Counted from the first letter of the stretch, positions 15,849-26,020 are shown. The stretch is DNA of 64,000 nucleotides from Chitinophaga pinensis (GCA_945878115.1 CAMDVD010000005.1:1-64000); one strand, 5' to 3'. Notes: generated by a model not told the origin, from the sequence alone. Numbers and translations are program-made.

Positions 15849-18527
15849 ATGTCTACTGAAAAATATACTGCACTTAAACAACATTACGCCACGCTGAAAG
15901 ATGAAAAGGACAAGATAAATTGTTTGATAGAGATTGTATTAGAGATTCGAGATTATGATATTGAAGAAGCGTTTCGTTTGGCGAATGAAATTATTGAGCG
16001 CGCCAAATTAATTGACTATGCTGAAGGCATCGGAAGAGGGCTGAATCATAAAGGTGCCTGTTATTGGATAAAAGGGGAGTATGATCTTGGATTGGAAATT
16101 TTAAAAGAAGCATTGGTCATTGCGAAGGGAATCAAGAATGATTCGCTGAAAGCGCGTATTTATAATAATTACGGCAATATTTATCGTGAGCTTGGCGACT
16201 TGTCCAATGCATCTAAATATTATCAATGGGCATTGGAAATCAATGAAGAATTGGGTGATGAATTATCGCAATCTGTGGTGATGATTAATATTTCTAATTT
16301 GCATTTTGATTTATATGATTATGATAATGCTTTAGAATATGCGAAACGTTGTCTGGAAATTTTTAAAAAATACAAGGACAATAAACGTTTAATAAGCGTC
16401 TATCACACACTGGGAAATATCTATTTTAAAAAGGATGATTATGATAATGCTTTAGTCAATTTTAAATTGAGTTTGGCATTGACAGAAGCGAATACTGTAG
16501 GGCATATGTTGGCAAATAGTGGTATGGGGAAAGTGTACTACAAGAAAGGGAAATTCGAGAAGGCTAGAGTTTACTTGTTGGCGGCTTTAGGGCAATCAGA
16601 ATCCTTATCGAATATTGAAGGAATTATTATCTCTGAATTTTATTTGGGTAAAGTAAATTTTGATGAGAATAATTTTAATATCGCATTAGAACATTTGGAT
16701 AAAGCATTTGCGGTGGCAAATGAATACTCACGCAAGCATGATATCATGAGCATTCATGAAATGTATGCAAGTATTTATGAACGCTTAGCGGATATACCAG
16801 CAGCGTATGAACATCTGAAGGATTTCGAAAATTTGAAAGAGGAGATATTTCAGCAGAATACAATGAACAAACTGCGCAATTTGCAGATTAGACATGAGAT
16901 TGAATTTGCGGTGAAAGAAAAAGAAGTGGCTGAACAATCGGCAAAACTCAAGCAACAGTTTATTGCCAATATGAGTCATGAAATCAGAACACCTATGAAT
17001 GCTATAGTAGGCATGACTAGGCTGTTACAAGAAAAATCGCCAAGAGAAGATCAATTAAAATATTTGCGAGCGATTACGCAAAGTGCAGATAATTTGTTGG
17101 TCATTATCAATGATATTTTAGATTTTTCTAAAATTGAAGCAGGTAAAATTTCGATAGAAAATATTCCATTCTCCTTGCGACATTTATTAAAAAATGTAGT
17201 GACTTTATTGCGATTTAAAGCAGAAGAAAAAGGGATTGAAATTAGATATGAAATAAGCGAGTTGTTGCCAGAGATTGTGATTGGAGATCCAACAAGGCTA
17301 AGTCAAATATTGATGAACTTAGCAGGCAATGCGGTTAAGTTTACGGAAAGAGGTTCGGTTAAAATTCAATGTAATTTGCATGGACATGGATCAGAAGACT
17401 TTCAAATTTCTTTTGATATCATAGATACTGGTATTGGTATTTCAGAAGAATATGTGCATACGATTTTTGAAAGCTTTACACAAGCTGGTTCGGACGTTGC
17501 TCGGAAGTATGGTGGTACAGGCTTGGGACTTACTATATCTAGACAATTGGTTGAATTGATGCATGGAACTATTTCGGTGCAAAGCAAAATTGGGGAAGGA
17601 ACTACCTTTTCTTTTTTATTGCCTTTTGAAGCGGCCGACAATTCTGCTTTGGTGATGAAGGATGAATTTACGCTTTCTGATTTGGATGTTGAAATTTTAA
17701 ACAAGACCAATTTATTGCTAGTGGATGATAATGAATTCAATGCCATTTTAGCGGTAGATACTCTGCATTCTATTGCGTCCGATATGCAAATAGATGAAGC
17801 TATATCTGGATTAGATGCCATAGAAAAAATTAGGGAAAAGGATTATGATATTGTGTTGATGGATATTCAAATGCCCTTGATGAATGGTGTGGAAGCCACG
17901 CGGATTATTAGAAGAGATTTAGATGCGCCGAAAAAAAATAGTGTTATTATTGCCATGACCGCCAATGTGATGCGGAATGATATTCAACATTATTTGGAAA
18001 ATGGCATGAATGATCATGTACCAAAACCTTTTCGAAAAGAGGAACTCATGGATACCATTTTGAAGCATTTGGATAAGGCGAAAATTGTAAAAAGAATTGG
18101 CAAAAAAAGCGAGCAAACCGTTGTAGAAAATAATCAAGTAGTAGAAATGAAAGAGCAAGAAGTAAGCAAGCCAACTAGTGCCGAAACGATTACAAATTTG
18201 CGTTTCTTGATGTCCTTTGCTGGAGATAATGTAGAGAAACAAAAAAAGTATGTCGGCATATTTTTGGTCAATGCACCGAAGCTGTTGGCGCAATTGCAAA
18301 CTGGCATACACAACAAAGATTTTGAGTCGATTAAAATAGCTGCTCACTCCTTGAAAACACAATTAAATTATATGGGTGTGCAAGAAGAATTGTCGCATGT
18401 GTTTGAATTGGAGCAGATGGCTTCTCATGCGCATAAACATGCAGAGATTGAGATGTTGATTTTGAATCTTACCCAAGTTTGTGAAAAGGCATTTGGAGAA
18501 TTGAGTGTGTTTGTTAGGCCGGAGTGA
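15849..18527 (+). CDS. hybrid sensor histidine kinase with TPR sensor, receiver and HPt domains
   Basis: This 892-residue cytoplasmic protein has no membrane segment. TPR repeats fill about 1-330 and are followed by a short coiled coil. The HisKA domain has FIANMSHEIRTPMNAIVG (H377). The HATPase domain has the N box NLAGNAVKFTE, G1 DTGIGI and G2 GGTGLGL. A receiver domain starts near 622, with phospho-acceptor D672 (DIVLMDIQMP). A C-terminal HPt domain has H833 (AAHSLKTQL). This gives a complete internal His-Asp-His relay, but no response regulator is encoded nearby. The near-consensus TATATTTCG lies just upstream. Confidence 0.95.
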   Translation: MSTEKYTALKQHYATLKDEKDKINCLIEIVLEIRDYDIEEAFRLANEIIERAKLIDYAEGIGRGLNHKGACYWIKGEYDLGLEILKEALVIAKGIKNDSLKARIYNNYGNIYRELGDLSNASKYYQWALEINEELGDELSQSVVMINISNLHFDLYDYDNALEYAKRCLEIFKKYKDNKRLISVYHTLGNIYFKKDDYDNALVNFKLSLALTEANTVGHMLANSGMGKVYYKKGKFEKARVYLLAALGQSESLSNIEGIIISEFYLGKVNFDENNFNIALEHLDKAFAVANEYSRKHDIMSIHEMYASIYERLADIPAAYEHLKDFENLKEEIFQQNTMNKLRNLQIRHEIEFAVKEKEVAEQSAKLKQQFIANMSHEIRTPMNAIVGMTRLLQEKSPREDQLKYLRAITQSADNLLVIINDILDFSKIEAGKISIENIPFSLRHLLKNVVTLLRFKAEEKGIEIRYEISELLPEIVIGDPTRLSQILMNLAGNAVKFTERGSVKIQCNLHGHGSEDFQISFDIIDTGIGISEEYVHTIFESFTQAGSDVARKYGGTGLGLTISRQLVELMHGTISVQSKIGEGTTFSFLLPFEAADNSALVMKDEFTLSDLDVEILNKTNLLLVDDNEFNAILAVDTLHSIASDMQIDEAISGLDAIEKIREKDYDIVLMDIQMPLMNGVEATRIIRRDLDAPKKNSVIIAMTANVMRNDIQHYLENGMNDHVPKPFRKEELMDTILKHLDKAKIVKRIGKKSEQTVVENNQVVEMKEQEVSKPTSAETITNLRFLMSFAGDNVEKQKKYVGIFLVNAPKLLAQLQTGIHNKDFESIKIAAHSLKTQLNYMGVQEELSHVFELEQMASHAHKHAEIEMLILNLTQVCEKAFGELSVFVRPE

Positions 18528-18665
18528 TATGCATATAAATTAGTTTCTTACCCTATAATTTAACTTTTTTATTATAGATTTTGTCATGACATCTGAGATT
18601 GTAAGTTGTGATGGAGAATGCGCTAGGTAAAAGATTATTATAATCATCATTACTAAATGCACTTA

Positions 18666-19376
18666 TTAATAATCATTATTAAAAAAGCGTGGGATAATAA
18701 AAATGCCACCTCCATAAAAAGAAAAATCATTTTTTTGCAAAGCGGGTTTATAGAAAATATGGAAAGTAAAACTGCCTTTGTGCTCAATGCCCAAAGAAGG
18801 AAGAGCTAAGCCACAATGAAAAAGAATACCTGTAGAACGCCCATTAATTTTATCCGTAATCTTTCCATTGCTTTGTAAAAGGATAAGATCTTTTGAATCC
18901 TTCGTCAAATTGGAAGGATTGCCTTTGTCATTAAAATTTATTCCATTCGTATTTGTAAATCCAAGGCCTATACCAATGAAGTAACCTAAACGTGATTCAT
19001 TGTTATCATCTTCTCTTAATCGGCCGCCATTAATATCTAAAGCGAGATGGACATCATACATAAAGGATAATTTGTTGTCGCCAAGTACAGTTACTTCTGG
19101 ATTAAAACCTAGGGTTAAAGGCACGCCTATAGAAAGGCTATATTTTGTTGAGTTTAAAAAAGCATATTTGGGATAAGCCAATATGCCAACTCCGAGAACA
19201 GAAACAACGAAGGTGTTGAAATTTGTATCCAGTATTCCATTCTTCATAAAAGGTTTCATAGTGTTCACCTCCTTTTCTGTGCAAGAAATAACATTGCCAC
19301 CAAAGTCAAAATTAAATTGAGCATAACACGAATGCGTCAAAAGTGAAATGGTTATCAAAACTAAATATTTTCGCAT
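18666..19376 (-). CDS. hypothetical exported beta-barrel-like protein
   Basis: This 236-residue protein has a signal peptide (MRKYLVLITISLLTHSCYAQ). The rest alternates hydrophobic and polar residues with glycine-rich turns (YSLSIGVPLTLGFNPEV, LGYFIGIGLGFTNTNG, FHIFYKPALQ), as in small outer-membrane barrels of Bacteroidota. I recognise no named family. It is a single gene with its own -7 element and is not in an operon. The 277-nt gap at 19377-19653 holds nothing else that I can identify. Confidence 0.65.
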   Translation of the reverse strand: MRKYLVLITISLLTHSCYAQFNFDFGGNVISCTEKEVNTMKPFMKNGILDTNFNTFVVSVLGVGILAYPKYAFLNSTKYSLSIGVPLTLGFNPEVTVLGDNKLSFMYDVHLALDINGGRLREDDNNESRLGYFIGIGLGFTNTNGINFNDKGNPSNLTKDSKDLILLQSNGKITDKINGRSTGILFHCGLALPSLGIEHKGSFTFHIFYKPALQKNDFSFYGGGIFIIPRFFNNDY

Positions 19377-19388
19377 GAGTTTTTACGA

Positions 19389-19396
19389 CAAACATA
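19389..19396 (-). promoter_or_regulatory. -7 promoter element (minus strand TATGTTTG)
   Basis: The minus strand reads TATGTTTG, a perfect TAnnTTTG, 12 bases before the start codon of the exported protein at 19376. This implies a very short leader. No convincing -33 box is seen. Confidence 0.5.
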
Positions 19397-19653
19397 ATGC
19401 ATATGATTGGAGGAAGTGAATTATACCATGCAGGTGGAAAGGAATAATCCTGAGAACTATGTTTGCTATCAAGAATTGAACCTACTCAGATGGAAACATA
19501 AATTTTTGGGGAATGATTATGCGATCAAAAGTTTGAATGAGTTTTAGCATGTGTTTAAACTATGCATACAGGATATGCTAAACCAAACTAGAAGTATAAA
19601 TCGATGAATGTTGAATGCAACAGAAATAAATTATACAAACAGAAAAAACGAAT

Positions 19654-20430
19654 TTATTTCCCAATAAACACCGCTTTCCTTTTTTCTAAAAAAGCATTTA
19701 CACCTTCTTTGTAATCTGCTGTTTCGCTTGCTTCAACTTGTAGCTTGCCTTCTAGTTGCAGTTGTTCTTCCAAAGAATTTTGCAGGGATGCATGTAATAA
19801 TTTTTTAGTGAGCGCTAATCCGCGTGTTGGCATGGAGGCTAAGTTTAATGCAAGTTTCCAACTCTCTTCTATAAAATTATCTGCTGGATAGGAAGTATAA
19901 ATCATGCCCATTTGTACTGCTTCTTCGGCGCTTATTTTATCGCCTAACATCATGAGTGCACTTGCTTTTTGCCATCCAATGAGTCGAGGTAAATAGAAAG
20001 TGCCGCCACTATCTGGAACCAATCCTATTTTGCTAAAGGCTTGGATGAAAGTTGCATTGGAAGCAGCAACTACAATGTCGCAGCACAAAGCAATATTGGC
20101 ACCAGCACCAGCAGCAACGCCATTCACAGCACATACAACAGGTTTTTCTATTGCTCTAATGATGCTGATGATAGGATTATAATGTTCTGCTACTATTTGC
20201 GCCAATTCGATGCCATTGTCTTCAATAGCTTCTGCTAAATCTTGTCCAGCACAAAAGGCTTTTCCTATACTAGTAATATAAATACAACGAATATTTTCAT
20301 CAGACGAAGCATCTGTTAAAGCGGCTTGAAAGTCCAATGCCATTTCACGACAAAAGCTATTGAATTTGTCGGGGCGGTTTAAAGTTATTTTGGCAATCGC
20401 ATTTATTTTTTCAACAAGTATAAAAGACAT
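19654..20430 (-). CDS. paaG: enoyl-CoA hydratase/isomerase family, PaaG-like
   Basis: The protein has 258 residues and a full crotonase fold. Oxyanion-hole segments are FCAGQDLAE (59-67) and GVAAGAGANIALCCD (104-118). The PaaG-type aspartate D140 lies in GLVPDSGGTFYLPRL, where a hydratase would have Glu. PaaG isomerises ring-1,2-epoxyphenylacetyl-CoA to the oxepin form in phenylacetate catabolism. No other paa gene is in the window, so a general acyl-CoA isomerase role remains possible. It is monocistronic. Confidence 0.85.
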   Translation of the reverse strand: MSFILVEKINAIAKITLNRPDKFNSFCREMALDFQAALTDASSDENIRCIYITSIGKAFCAGQDLAEAIEDNGIELAQIVAEHYNPIISIIRAIEKPVVCAVNGVAAGAGANIALCCDIVVAASNATFIQAFSKIGLVPDSGGTFYLPRLIGWQKASALMMLGDKISAEEAVQMGMIYTSYPADNFIEESWKLALNLASMPTRGLALTKKLLHASLQNSLEEQLQLEGKLQVEASETADYKEGVNAFLEKRKAVFIGK

Positions 20431-20503
20431 AGTATTTTTTTAGGGCTTAAAGATAATTTTATTTTGAATGTAAAGAACATACATATGAAGTTGTTGCTGT
20501 AAT

Positions 20504-20660
20504 TGTCTGAATCAGGATTTTCAAGATTTTAGAATTTTTAGGATTCGTTTTTTTTTAAAATCTTGTTCATCCTTTCATTCTGTAAAACCTGCTTCAGACA
20601 TTCGCTAATATTTCTGAATCAGGATTGAGATTTTGTTTTTTTATATTCTTCAAGTTCTCA
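20504..20660. repeat. GAATCAGGAT palindromic repeat
   Basis: TGTCTGAATCAGG (from 20504) is inverted against CCTGCTTCAGACA (20588-20600), with AAGATTTTA/TAAAATCTT pairing inside. A second GAATCAGGATTGAGATTTTG follows at about 20636. It is related to the GAATCACGGAT palindrome at 5275-5396. The gap 20431-20844 holds no supported gene apart from this. Confidence 0.7.
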
Positions 20661-20844
20661 TTCTAGAAATTGTAAAACAGACATTCGCGAATTCTTCAAC
20701 TTGATATGGAGTCTATTCTTTTAGAATGCTTATCTATTGCCGCTTTTAAATGGTGGTTGCGAGTCTCTGAAATTTTTATTTTCACCTCTTTTTATTACTA
20801 CAATATTAATTAATTGTTATTTTGCGGTTCAAAAAATATATTAT

Positions 20845-22521
20845 ATGTACAAAAATATTACAAAATTTATTCTTGCATCCTTGGTGCTGTTGTCTTTTCA
20901 AACCAATGCACAATTATATAATGGCTATGTTTTAACCAGTATAATGAATACTTCTACTGCCACATTAATGGATACAAATAAGAATACATTTCACTCATGG
21001 ACTGTAGATGCGCAAACTGGATATTCGTCATACCTTATGCCAGGTGGTACTTTGGTAAGAGCGGCAAAAGCTACAGGTGTTTCCTTTACAGGTGGTCCTA
21101 TTTGTGGGAAAATTCAAAAACACGATTATAGCGGAACAAAGATTTGGGATTATAATTATTCAACAACGAATTATTGCACCCATCATGATATTTGTCCTAT
21201 GGCAAATGGTAATGTATTGGTCATTGCTTATGAACGTAAAACAGCAGCTGAAGTTGCCGCGGTTGGTTGCACATTTACTGGTGAAATGTGGCCTGATAAA
21301 ATTGTAGAAATTCAACCTACTGGTGCAACCACTGGTACGGTAGTTTGGGAATGGCATGCTTGGGATCATTTGATGCAAAATACGGATGCTGCAAAACCAC
21401 ATTATGTAACAAATATGGTAGATAGTCCACAATATTTGAATATTAATTATAAAGCCACAAAAGATTGGATGCACATGAATGGTGTAGATTATAATCCCAT
21501 CTTAGATCAAATCGCGTTTAGTTCTCATAATTTGAATGAATGGTATATTATAGACCATAGCACAACCACTGCTGAAGCGGCTAGTAATACAGGCGGCAAC
21601 TCTGGTAAAGGTGGTCAAATACTATTCCGTTGGGGCAATCCAGCAGCGTATGGTGCAACAGGCACTGCTATTTTGAATGTAACCCATGATGCACATTGGA
21701 TTCCAGAAACAGCACCAAATGCTGGGCGTTTAGTGGGTTTTAATAATAAAGGGGTTTCTGCATCTCAATCATCCGTTGATCAAATCATCACACCAATCAA
21801 TGGGTATACGTATACTAAAGCAGTTGGTGCTGCCTTTGATCCTGTAACCTATACTAGCCGACATGCTTGCTCAGGTTATTCAAGTAATATGGGAAATTCA
21901 TATCAATTGCCAAATGGAAATCAATTGGTTTGTGTCGCAACACAAAGCAAAGTGTATGAAATTAATAGTGCTGGAACTACAGTGTGGACCAATACTTTTA
22001 CAGGCTCTGTACCGCAAGCTTTTAAATATGATAGTTGTTATATCTTCAATGCACCTCCTGCAATTCCTGTTATAACTGTTGGTTCAGCTTCCCTGATTTC
22101 TACAAGCGCTTCCACTTATCAATGGTACCAAAATGGGGTATTGATTACTGGTGCAACGAATATGACCTACACTCCAAGTTCTTCAGGTGTGTTCGTGGTT
22201 CGTATTACAGGTCCTACTGGTTGTGTTTACGAATATTCTAAAGGTGTGCAATATGTATTCCCAGATGCTGTAAGTGATATTGCACTTTCTGCTAAAATAA
22301 TCGTATACCCTAATCCTACAACTGGCATATTACATATTGAAGACAATAATTTATTAGGCAAATCTATTGATGTAAGTGTGTATGATATGCTTGGACATTT
22401 AGTATTAAAATCAGTGGATTCTAAAACAATGGATTTAAGTGGATTGTCAAACGGTACTTATTCTGTCATGATTTATTCTGAAAAAGGCGCAGTATCTAAG
22501 AAAATAGAATTGAACAAATAA
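20845..22521 (+). CDS. arylsulfotransferase-like secreted protein with T9SS sorting domain
   Basis: The start at 20845 (MYKNITKFILASLVLLSFQTNAQ) gives a proper signal peptide and a 558-residue product; an upstream in-frame ATG at 20737 would add a non-native leader. The beta-propeller body resembles arylsulfotransferases (ASST/Arylsulfotran_2): NTFHSWTVDAQTG, HHDICPMANGNVLVIAYE, VVWEWHAWDHL and HDAHWIPE carry candidate catalytic histidines. An Ig-like stretch follows (TYQWYQNGVLITGATN), then a T9SS type A domain (IIVYPNPTTGILHIED... NGTYSVMIYSEKGA). Sulfotransferase activity is inferred. It is first of three same-strand T9SS genes. Confidence 0.8.
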   Translation: MYKNITKFILASLVLLSFQTNAQLYNGYVLTSIMNTSTATLMDTNKNTFHSWTVDAQTGYSSYLMPGGTLVRAAKATGVSFTGGPICGKIQKHDYSGTKIWDYNYSTTNYCTHHDICPMANGNVLVIAYERKTAAEVAAVGCTFTGEMWPDKIVEIQPTGATTGTVVWEWHAWDHLMQNTDAAKPHYVTNMVDSPQYLNINYKATKDWMHMNGVDYNPILDQIAFSSHNLNEWYIIDHSTTTAEAASNTGGNSGKGGQILFRWGNPAAYGATGTAILNVTHDAHWIPETAPNAGRLVGFNNKGVSASQSSVDQIITPINGYTYTKAVGAAFDPVTYTSRHACSGYSSNMGNSYQLPNGNQLVCVATQSKVYEINSAGTTVWTNTFTGSVPQAFKYDSCYIFNAPPAIPVITVGSASLISTSASTYQWYQNGVLITGATNMTYTPSSSGVFVVRITGPTGCVYEYSKGVQYVFPDAVSDIALSAKIIVYPNPTTGILHIEDNNLLGKSIDVSVYDMLGHLVLKSVDSKTMDLSGLSNGTYSVMIYSEKGAVSKKIELNK

Positions 22522-22532
22522 TTAGAAAATAT

Positions 22533-22565
22533 AAAAGGAGAGGATGCTATTCGTCTCCTTTTTTA
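22533..22565 (+). terminator. intrinsic terminator
   Basis: AAAAGGAGA (22533-22541) pairs with TCTCCTTTT (22554-22562), with further T residues. It lies just after the arylsulfotransferase-like gene, so the next gene likely has its own promoter. Confidence 0.75.
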
Positions 22566-22613
22566 AATACAGTCTCGGATCTTTCCTATTGACTAAAATA
22601 AAATTAAATACAT

Positions 22614-23609
22614 ATGAAAAAATTGATTTGCTTTGCCTTGATTGTTTTTACAGTCCAATTTTCATTTGCAAAAAAAGTAAAATTTGCAGTGGATATGTCG
22701 GATACTATTGTAAGCCCGAACGGTGTTCATTTGAGTTGTGATTTTCAAGCCTATTTAGGGCAAGGTCAGGACTTTACTTGTGATAGTTTGGCGCTTACAA
22801 AAGAAATAGTCGACACCAATATTTGGAGTGTGGTTGTTGATATTCCAGCTTTCGTAAAGTATGAATTTAATTATGTCAATGGCAATCAATGTTATGAAAC
22901 AGAAGCTGTACCTTATGAATCACAAGCATGGTATAATAATAGTGATCATCGTTGGATTTATATTGATTCTTTAGCGGATGATACTACCTTTTTAGCACCT
23001 GTTTTATTTACTAAAAATGCACCTGCTGGATTGACGCTTATTCGTTTTCGAATTAATATGCAACAAGAAACGGTATCGACAACTGGGGTACATGTTGCTG
23101 GTGATTTTCAAGGTTGGGATCCTGCTATCAATCGACTATATAGCTTTGGCAATGATGTGTATGAATGGATTGCTTATCAAAATATAAATACCTATAATTA
23201 TAAATTTTACAACGGAAATAGCAGTGGTACTGTAGAAGTCGTTCCGAGTGCTTGTGCAATAAGTGGAAATCGAAATTTAGTTTTAGCACAAGATACGGTA
23301 TTGCCTGTTTTGTGTTTTTCTACTTGTAATATCTGCTTTCCAACTGGTCTAGATAATCTATATGCAGCAAGTACAAATACCATTTATCCGAATCCAATGT
23401 CAGAAACGGCTATTCTTTCTTTGCAAGATCATAGTAGTGCACACAACATTTTTATCTTCGATATGTCTGGACGAAAAATTTGTACTGTCCTAGATTTTAA
23501 GGGCACTCAATTCACATTGAGTAAAAACAATTTTGCAAAAGGAATTTATGTTGTGCAAGTAGAGAACAAAGAATCGGTTCGTACTTCGCACAAGCTTATT
23601 GTTGAATAA
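22614..23609 (+). CDS. secreted protein with CBM20/48-like domains and T9SS sorting domain
   Basis: This 331-residue protein has a signal peptide (about 1-19, QFSFAKK). Two starch-binding-like immunoglobulin-fold domains follow: about 22-115, starting KVKFAVDMSDTIVSPNGVHL, and about 140-230, with GVHVAGDFQGWDPAINRLY and YEWIAYQNINTYNYKFYNG. GDFQGWDP is the CBM48/AMPK glycogen-binding signature. The T9SS domain covers about 255-331 (YPNPMSETAILSL, SGRKI, NFAKGIYVVQVEN). It may bind a glucan at the cell surface. It lies 20 nt before the CotH gene, which suggests an operon. Confidence 0.8.
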   Translation: MKKLICFALIVFTVQFSFAKKVKFAVDMSDTIVSPNGVHLSCDFQAYLGQGQDFTCDSLALTKEIVDTNIWSVVVDIPAFVKYEFNYVNGNQCYETEAVPYESQAWYNNSDHRWIYIDSLADDTTFLAPVLFTKNAPAGLTLIRFRINMQQETVSTTGVHVAGDFQGWDPAINRLYSFGNDVYEWIAYQNINTYNYKFYNGNSSGTVEVVPSACAISGNRNLVLAQDTVLPVLCFSTCNICFPTGLDNLYAASTNTIYPNPMSETAILSLQDHSSAHNIFIFDMSGRKICTVLDFKGTQFTLSKNNFAKGIYVVQVENKESVRTSHKLIVE

Positions 23610-23629
23610 TAATGTAAACCCAATAGTAT

Positions 23630-25891
23630 ATGAAAAAAATAATTGTCAAGCTTGGATTGACCTTCTTCTTTATTTGTTCTATGCAAACTATACAAGCACA
23701 AGCCCCCTTGTATGAAATCAACACACTGCAAAAGATAGAGGTGTATTTTTCAAATCCGAATTGGGATTACAAATTAGATTCATTGAAAAATTTAGATGCT
23801 GGTTCCTTAATGGCAGACTGGGTTAAAATAAATGGAATACAATACGACTCTGTAGGTGTGAAGTATAAAGGCAATAGTTCTTATGACTCTACTAAAATAA
23901 AAAATCCACTGCATATCACTTTGGATAAATATAAAAATCAGAATTATCAAGGGTATAAAGATATCAAGTTGAGCAATGGATATTCCGATCCATCCATGAT
24001 TAGAGAAGTATTGGGTTATTCTATTTTAGGTAATTATATGGATTGTCCGAAATCCAATTTTGCTCAACTGTATATCAATGGAAATTATATTGGCGTATAT
24101 TCCAATGATGAGAGTATTGATAAAAAGTTTTGTGCCGATAAATTTTATTCTTCTGCGAATACATTTATTAAAGGCAATCCAATTGTTACGCCAAGTGCTA
24201 CTACGAAGTGTAATCTAAAATATAAAACGGCTGATTCTAGTGTTTATCAAAACTTCTACGAAATAAAATCGAATACTGGTTGGAATGATTTAGTTAAGCT
24301 ATGTGATACCGTCACGAATGTGCCTGCTAGTGTAGAATCTACTATGGATATAGATCGTGCAATTTGGATGCTTGCTTTTAATAATGTTATGGTAAATTTA
24401 GATAGTTATAATGGCGCTTTTTGTCAAAATTATTATTTGTATAAAGACAATAACAATAGATACAATCCAACGGTTTGGGATTTGAACATGTGCTTTGGTG
24501 GATTTCCTTTCGCTGGTTCTGGTTCTACTTCTTTAGGAACTTTAACCAATATTACAACCATGGCTCAACTTGCAATAGACAATCATGCTACAGATAATAA
24601 TTGGCCTTTGATAAATGATATTCAATCAAACCCAATGTATAAACGAATGTATATGGCACATATTCGTACGATGGTCAATGAACAAATAACGAATGCAAAT
24701 TATGTAAATGTCGCAACGCAATTATTGTCTAATATAGACACAGCAGTTCTTTCAGACAATAATAAATTTTTTACGTATGCTCAGTTTCAAACCTCCATGA
24801 ATGCCAATGTTGGTAATATACCTGGTATAGAAAATTTGATGAGTGCACGCTTAAGTTATGTACAAGGAGATGCGGAATTTGTGAAAGTGGCTCCCGTAAT
24901 TTCTGCAACCTCAACTACTACATCTCCTGCATACAATAGTACTATCGTTATTAATGCACAAGTGAGCAATAGCAACAGCGTTACAGTAGGTTACAGATTT
25001 GATAAGACAAAAACATTTCAAAAATTAGTTTTATTTGATGATGGTAATCATAATGATGGAGCAGCTGGTGATAATAATTATGGAGCATCCTTGGTGATGG
25101 CTGGTGCGCAATTGCAATATTATTTTTATGCAGAAAATGCAGATGCTGGCGTCTTTAGTCCGGCTCGTGCAGAGCATGAATTTTATAGTTTGCATGCAAC
25201 TTCTTCCGAACCAACAGCAAATCAAATTGTCATTAATGAAATATTGGCTAATAATGTTTCAGATGCAAAAGATGAATACGATGATTATGAGGATTGGGTT
25301 GAACTGTATAACAATACATCTAGCTTAATTAATTTAAGTAACCTCACTCTTTCTAATACACAAAACAATTTATTCAAATGGCATTTTCCGCCGAATACAA
25401 CAATCCCTCCGAATGGATATTTTACCATTTGGACAGATGACGATTCTTTACAACAAATCTTTCATACCAACTTTAACTTGAGTAAAGACTCTGGCATTAT
25501 TTTATTATCTAATGCGAGTGGTACAATATTGGACAGTATTACATTTGGCGCACAAGTTGCAGATAGCAGTTTCGGAAGATTACCAAATGGAACTGGCAGT
25601 TTTGTAAGAATGCACACAACTTACGGTTATGAGAATAATAATTTCCCAATTGGAATTGCACCAAGCCCTGTGAAAAGTGAATTTAATTTATATCCAAACC
25701 CCGCCACCAATCAAGTTGTTATTGAGTTTGATGGTTCGCAAAAAGTTGTCATTACAGATTTATTTGGAAGACTAAAAATAGTAGAACAAGCACAGAATAT
25801 TTTGCATGTAAATGTTGAAAATTGGATGCCTGGCATTTATCTAGTGAAGTGTGGGAATGCTGTCAAGAAATTAATGGTAAAAGGGGAGTAG
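23630..25891 (+). CDS. CotH kinase family protein with lamin-tail and T9SS domains
   Basis: This 753-residue protein has a signal peptide (1-24). The CotH domain spans about 35-400: GVKYKGNSSYD, NPLHITLDKYKNQNYQGYKDIKLSNGYSDPSMIREVLGY (in pieces), YIGVYSNDESIDKKF, ARAIW-like DIDRAIWMLAFNNV and NPTVWDLNMCFGG. A lamin-tail domain (about 520-640) has IVINEILANN and DWVELYNNTSSLINLSN. The T9SS sorting domain is at about 670-753. CotH proteins are atypical surface kinases. Together with its two upstream neighbours it forms a secreted set. Confidence 0.9.
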   Translation: MKKIIVKLGLTFFFICSMQTIQAQAPLYEINTLQKIEVYFSNPNWDYKLDSLKNLDAGSLMADWVKINGIQYDSVGVKYKGNSSYDSTKIKNPLHITLDKYKNQNYQGYKDIKLSNGYSDPSMIREVLGYSILGNYMDCPKSNFAQLYINGNYIGVYSNDESIDKKFCADKFYSSANTFIKGNPIVTPSATTKCNLKYKTADSSVYQNFYEIKSNTGWNDLVKLCDTVTNVPASVESTMDIDRAIWMLAFNNVMVNLDSYNGAFCQNYYLYKDNNNRYNPTVWDLNMCFGGFPFAGSGSTSLGTLTNITTMAQLAIDNHATDNNWPLINDIQSNPMYKRMYMAHIRTMVNEQITNANYVNVATQLLSNIDTAVLSDNNKFFTYAQFQTSMNANVGNIPGIENLMSARLSYVQGDAEFVKVAPVISATSTTTSPAYNSTIVINAQVSNSNSVTVGYRFDKTKTFQKLVLFDDGNHNDGAAGDNNYGASLVMAGAQLQYYFYAENADAGVFSPARAEHEFYSLHATSSEPTANQIVINEILANNVSDAKDEYDDYEDWVELYNNTSSLINLSNLTLSNTQNNLFKWHFPPNTTIPPNGYFTIWTDDDSLQQIFHTNFNLSKDSGIILLSNASGTILDSITFGAQVADSSFGRLPNGTGSFVRMHTTYGYENNNFPIGIAPSPVKSEFNLYPNPATNQVVIEFDGSQKVVITDLFGRLKIVEQAQNILHVNVENWMPGIYLVKCGNAVKKLMVKGE

Positions 25892-26020
25892 AATCATTAC
25901 ATAAGTTATTTGAATTTTACCTACAGAATGAGATTGAAGAATAAATAAGCTATCAAATTGGTCACAATAAATTATTTTATTGGCAAATGGCCTTGTATAG
26001 TTTGGCGTTAAAAAAAATGG

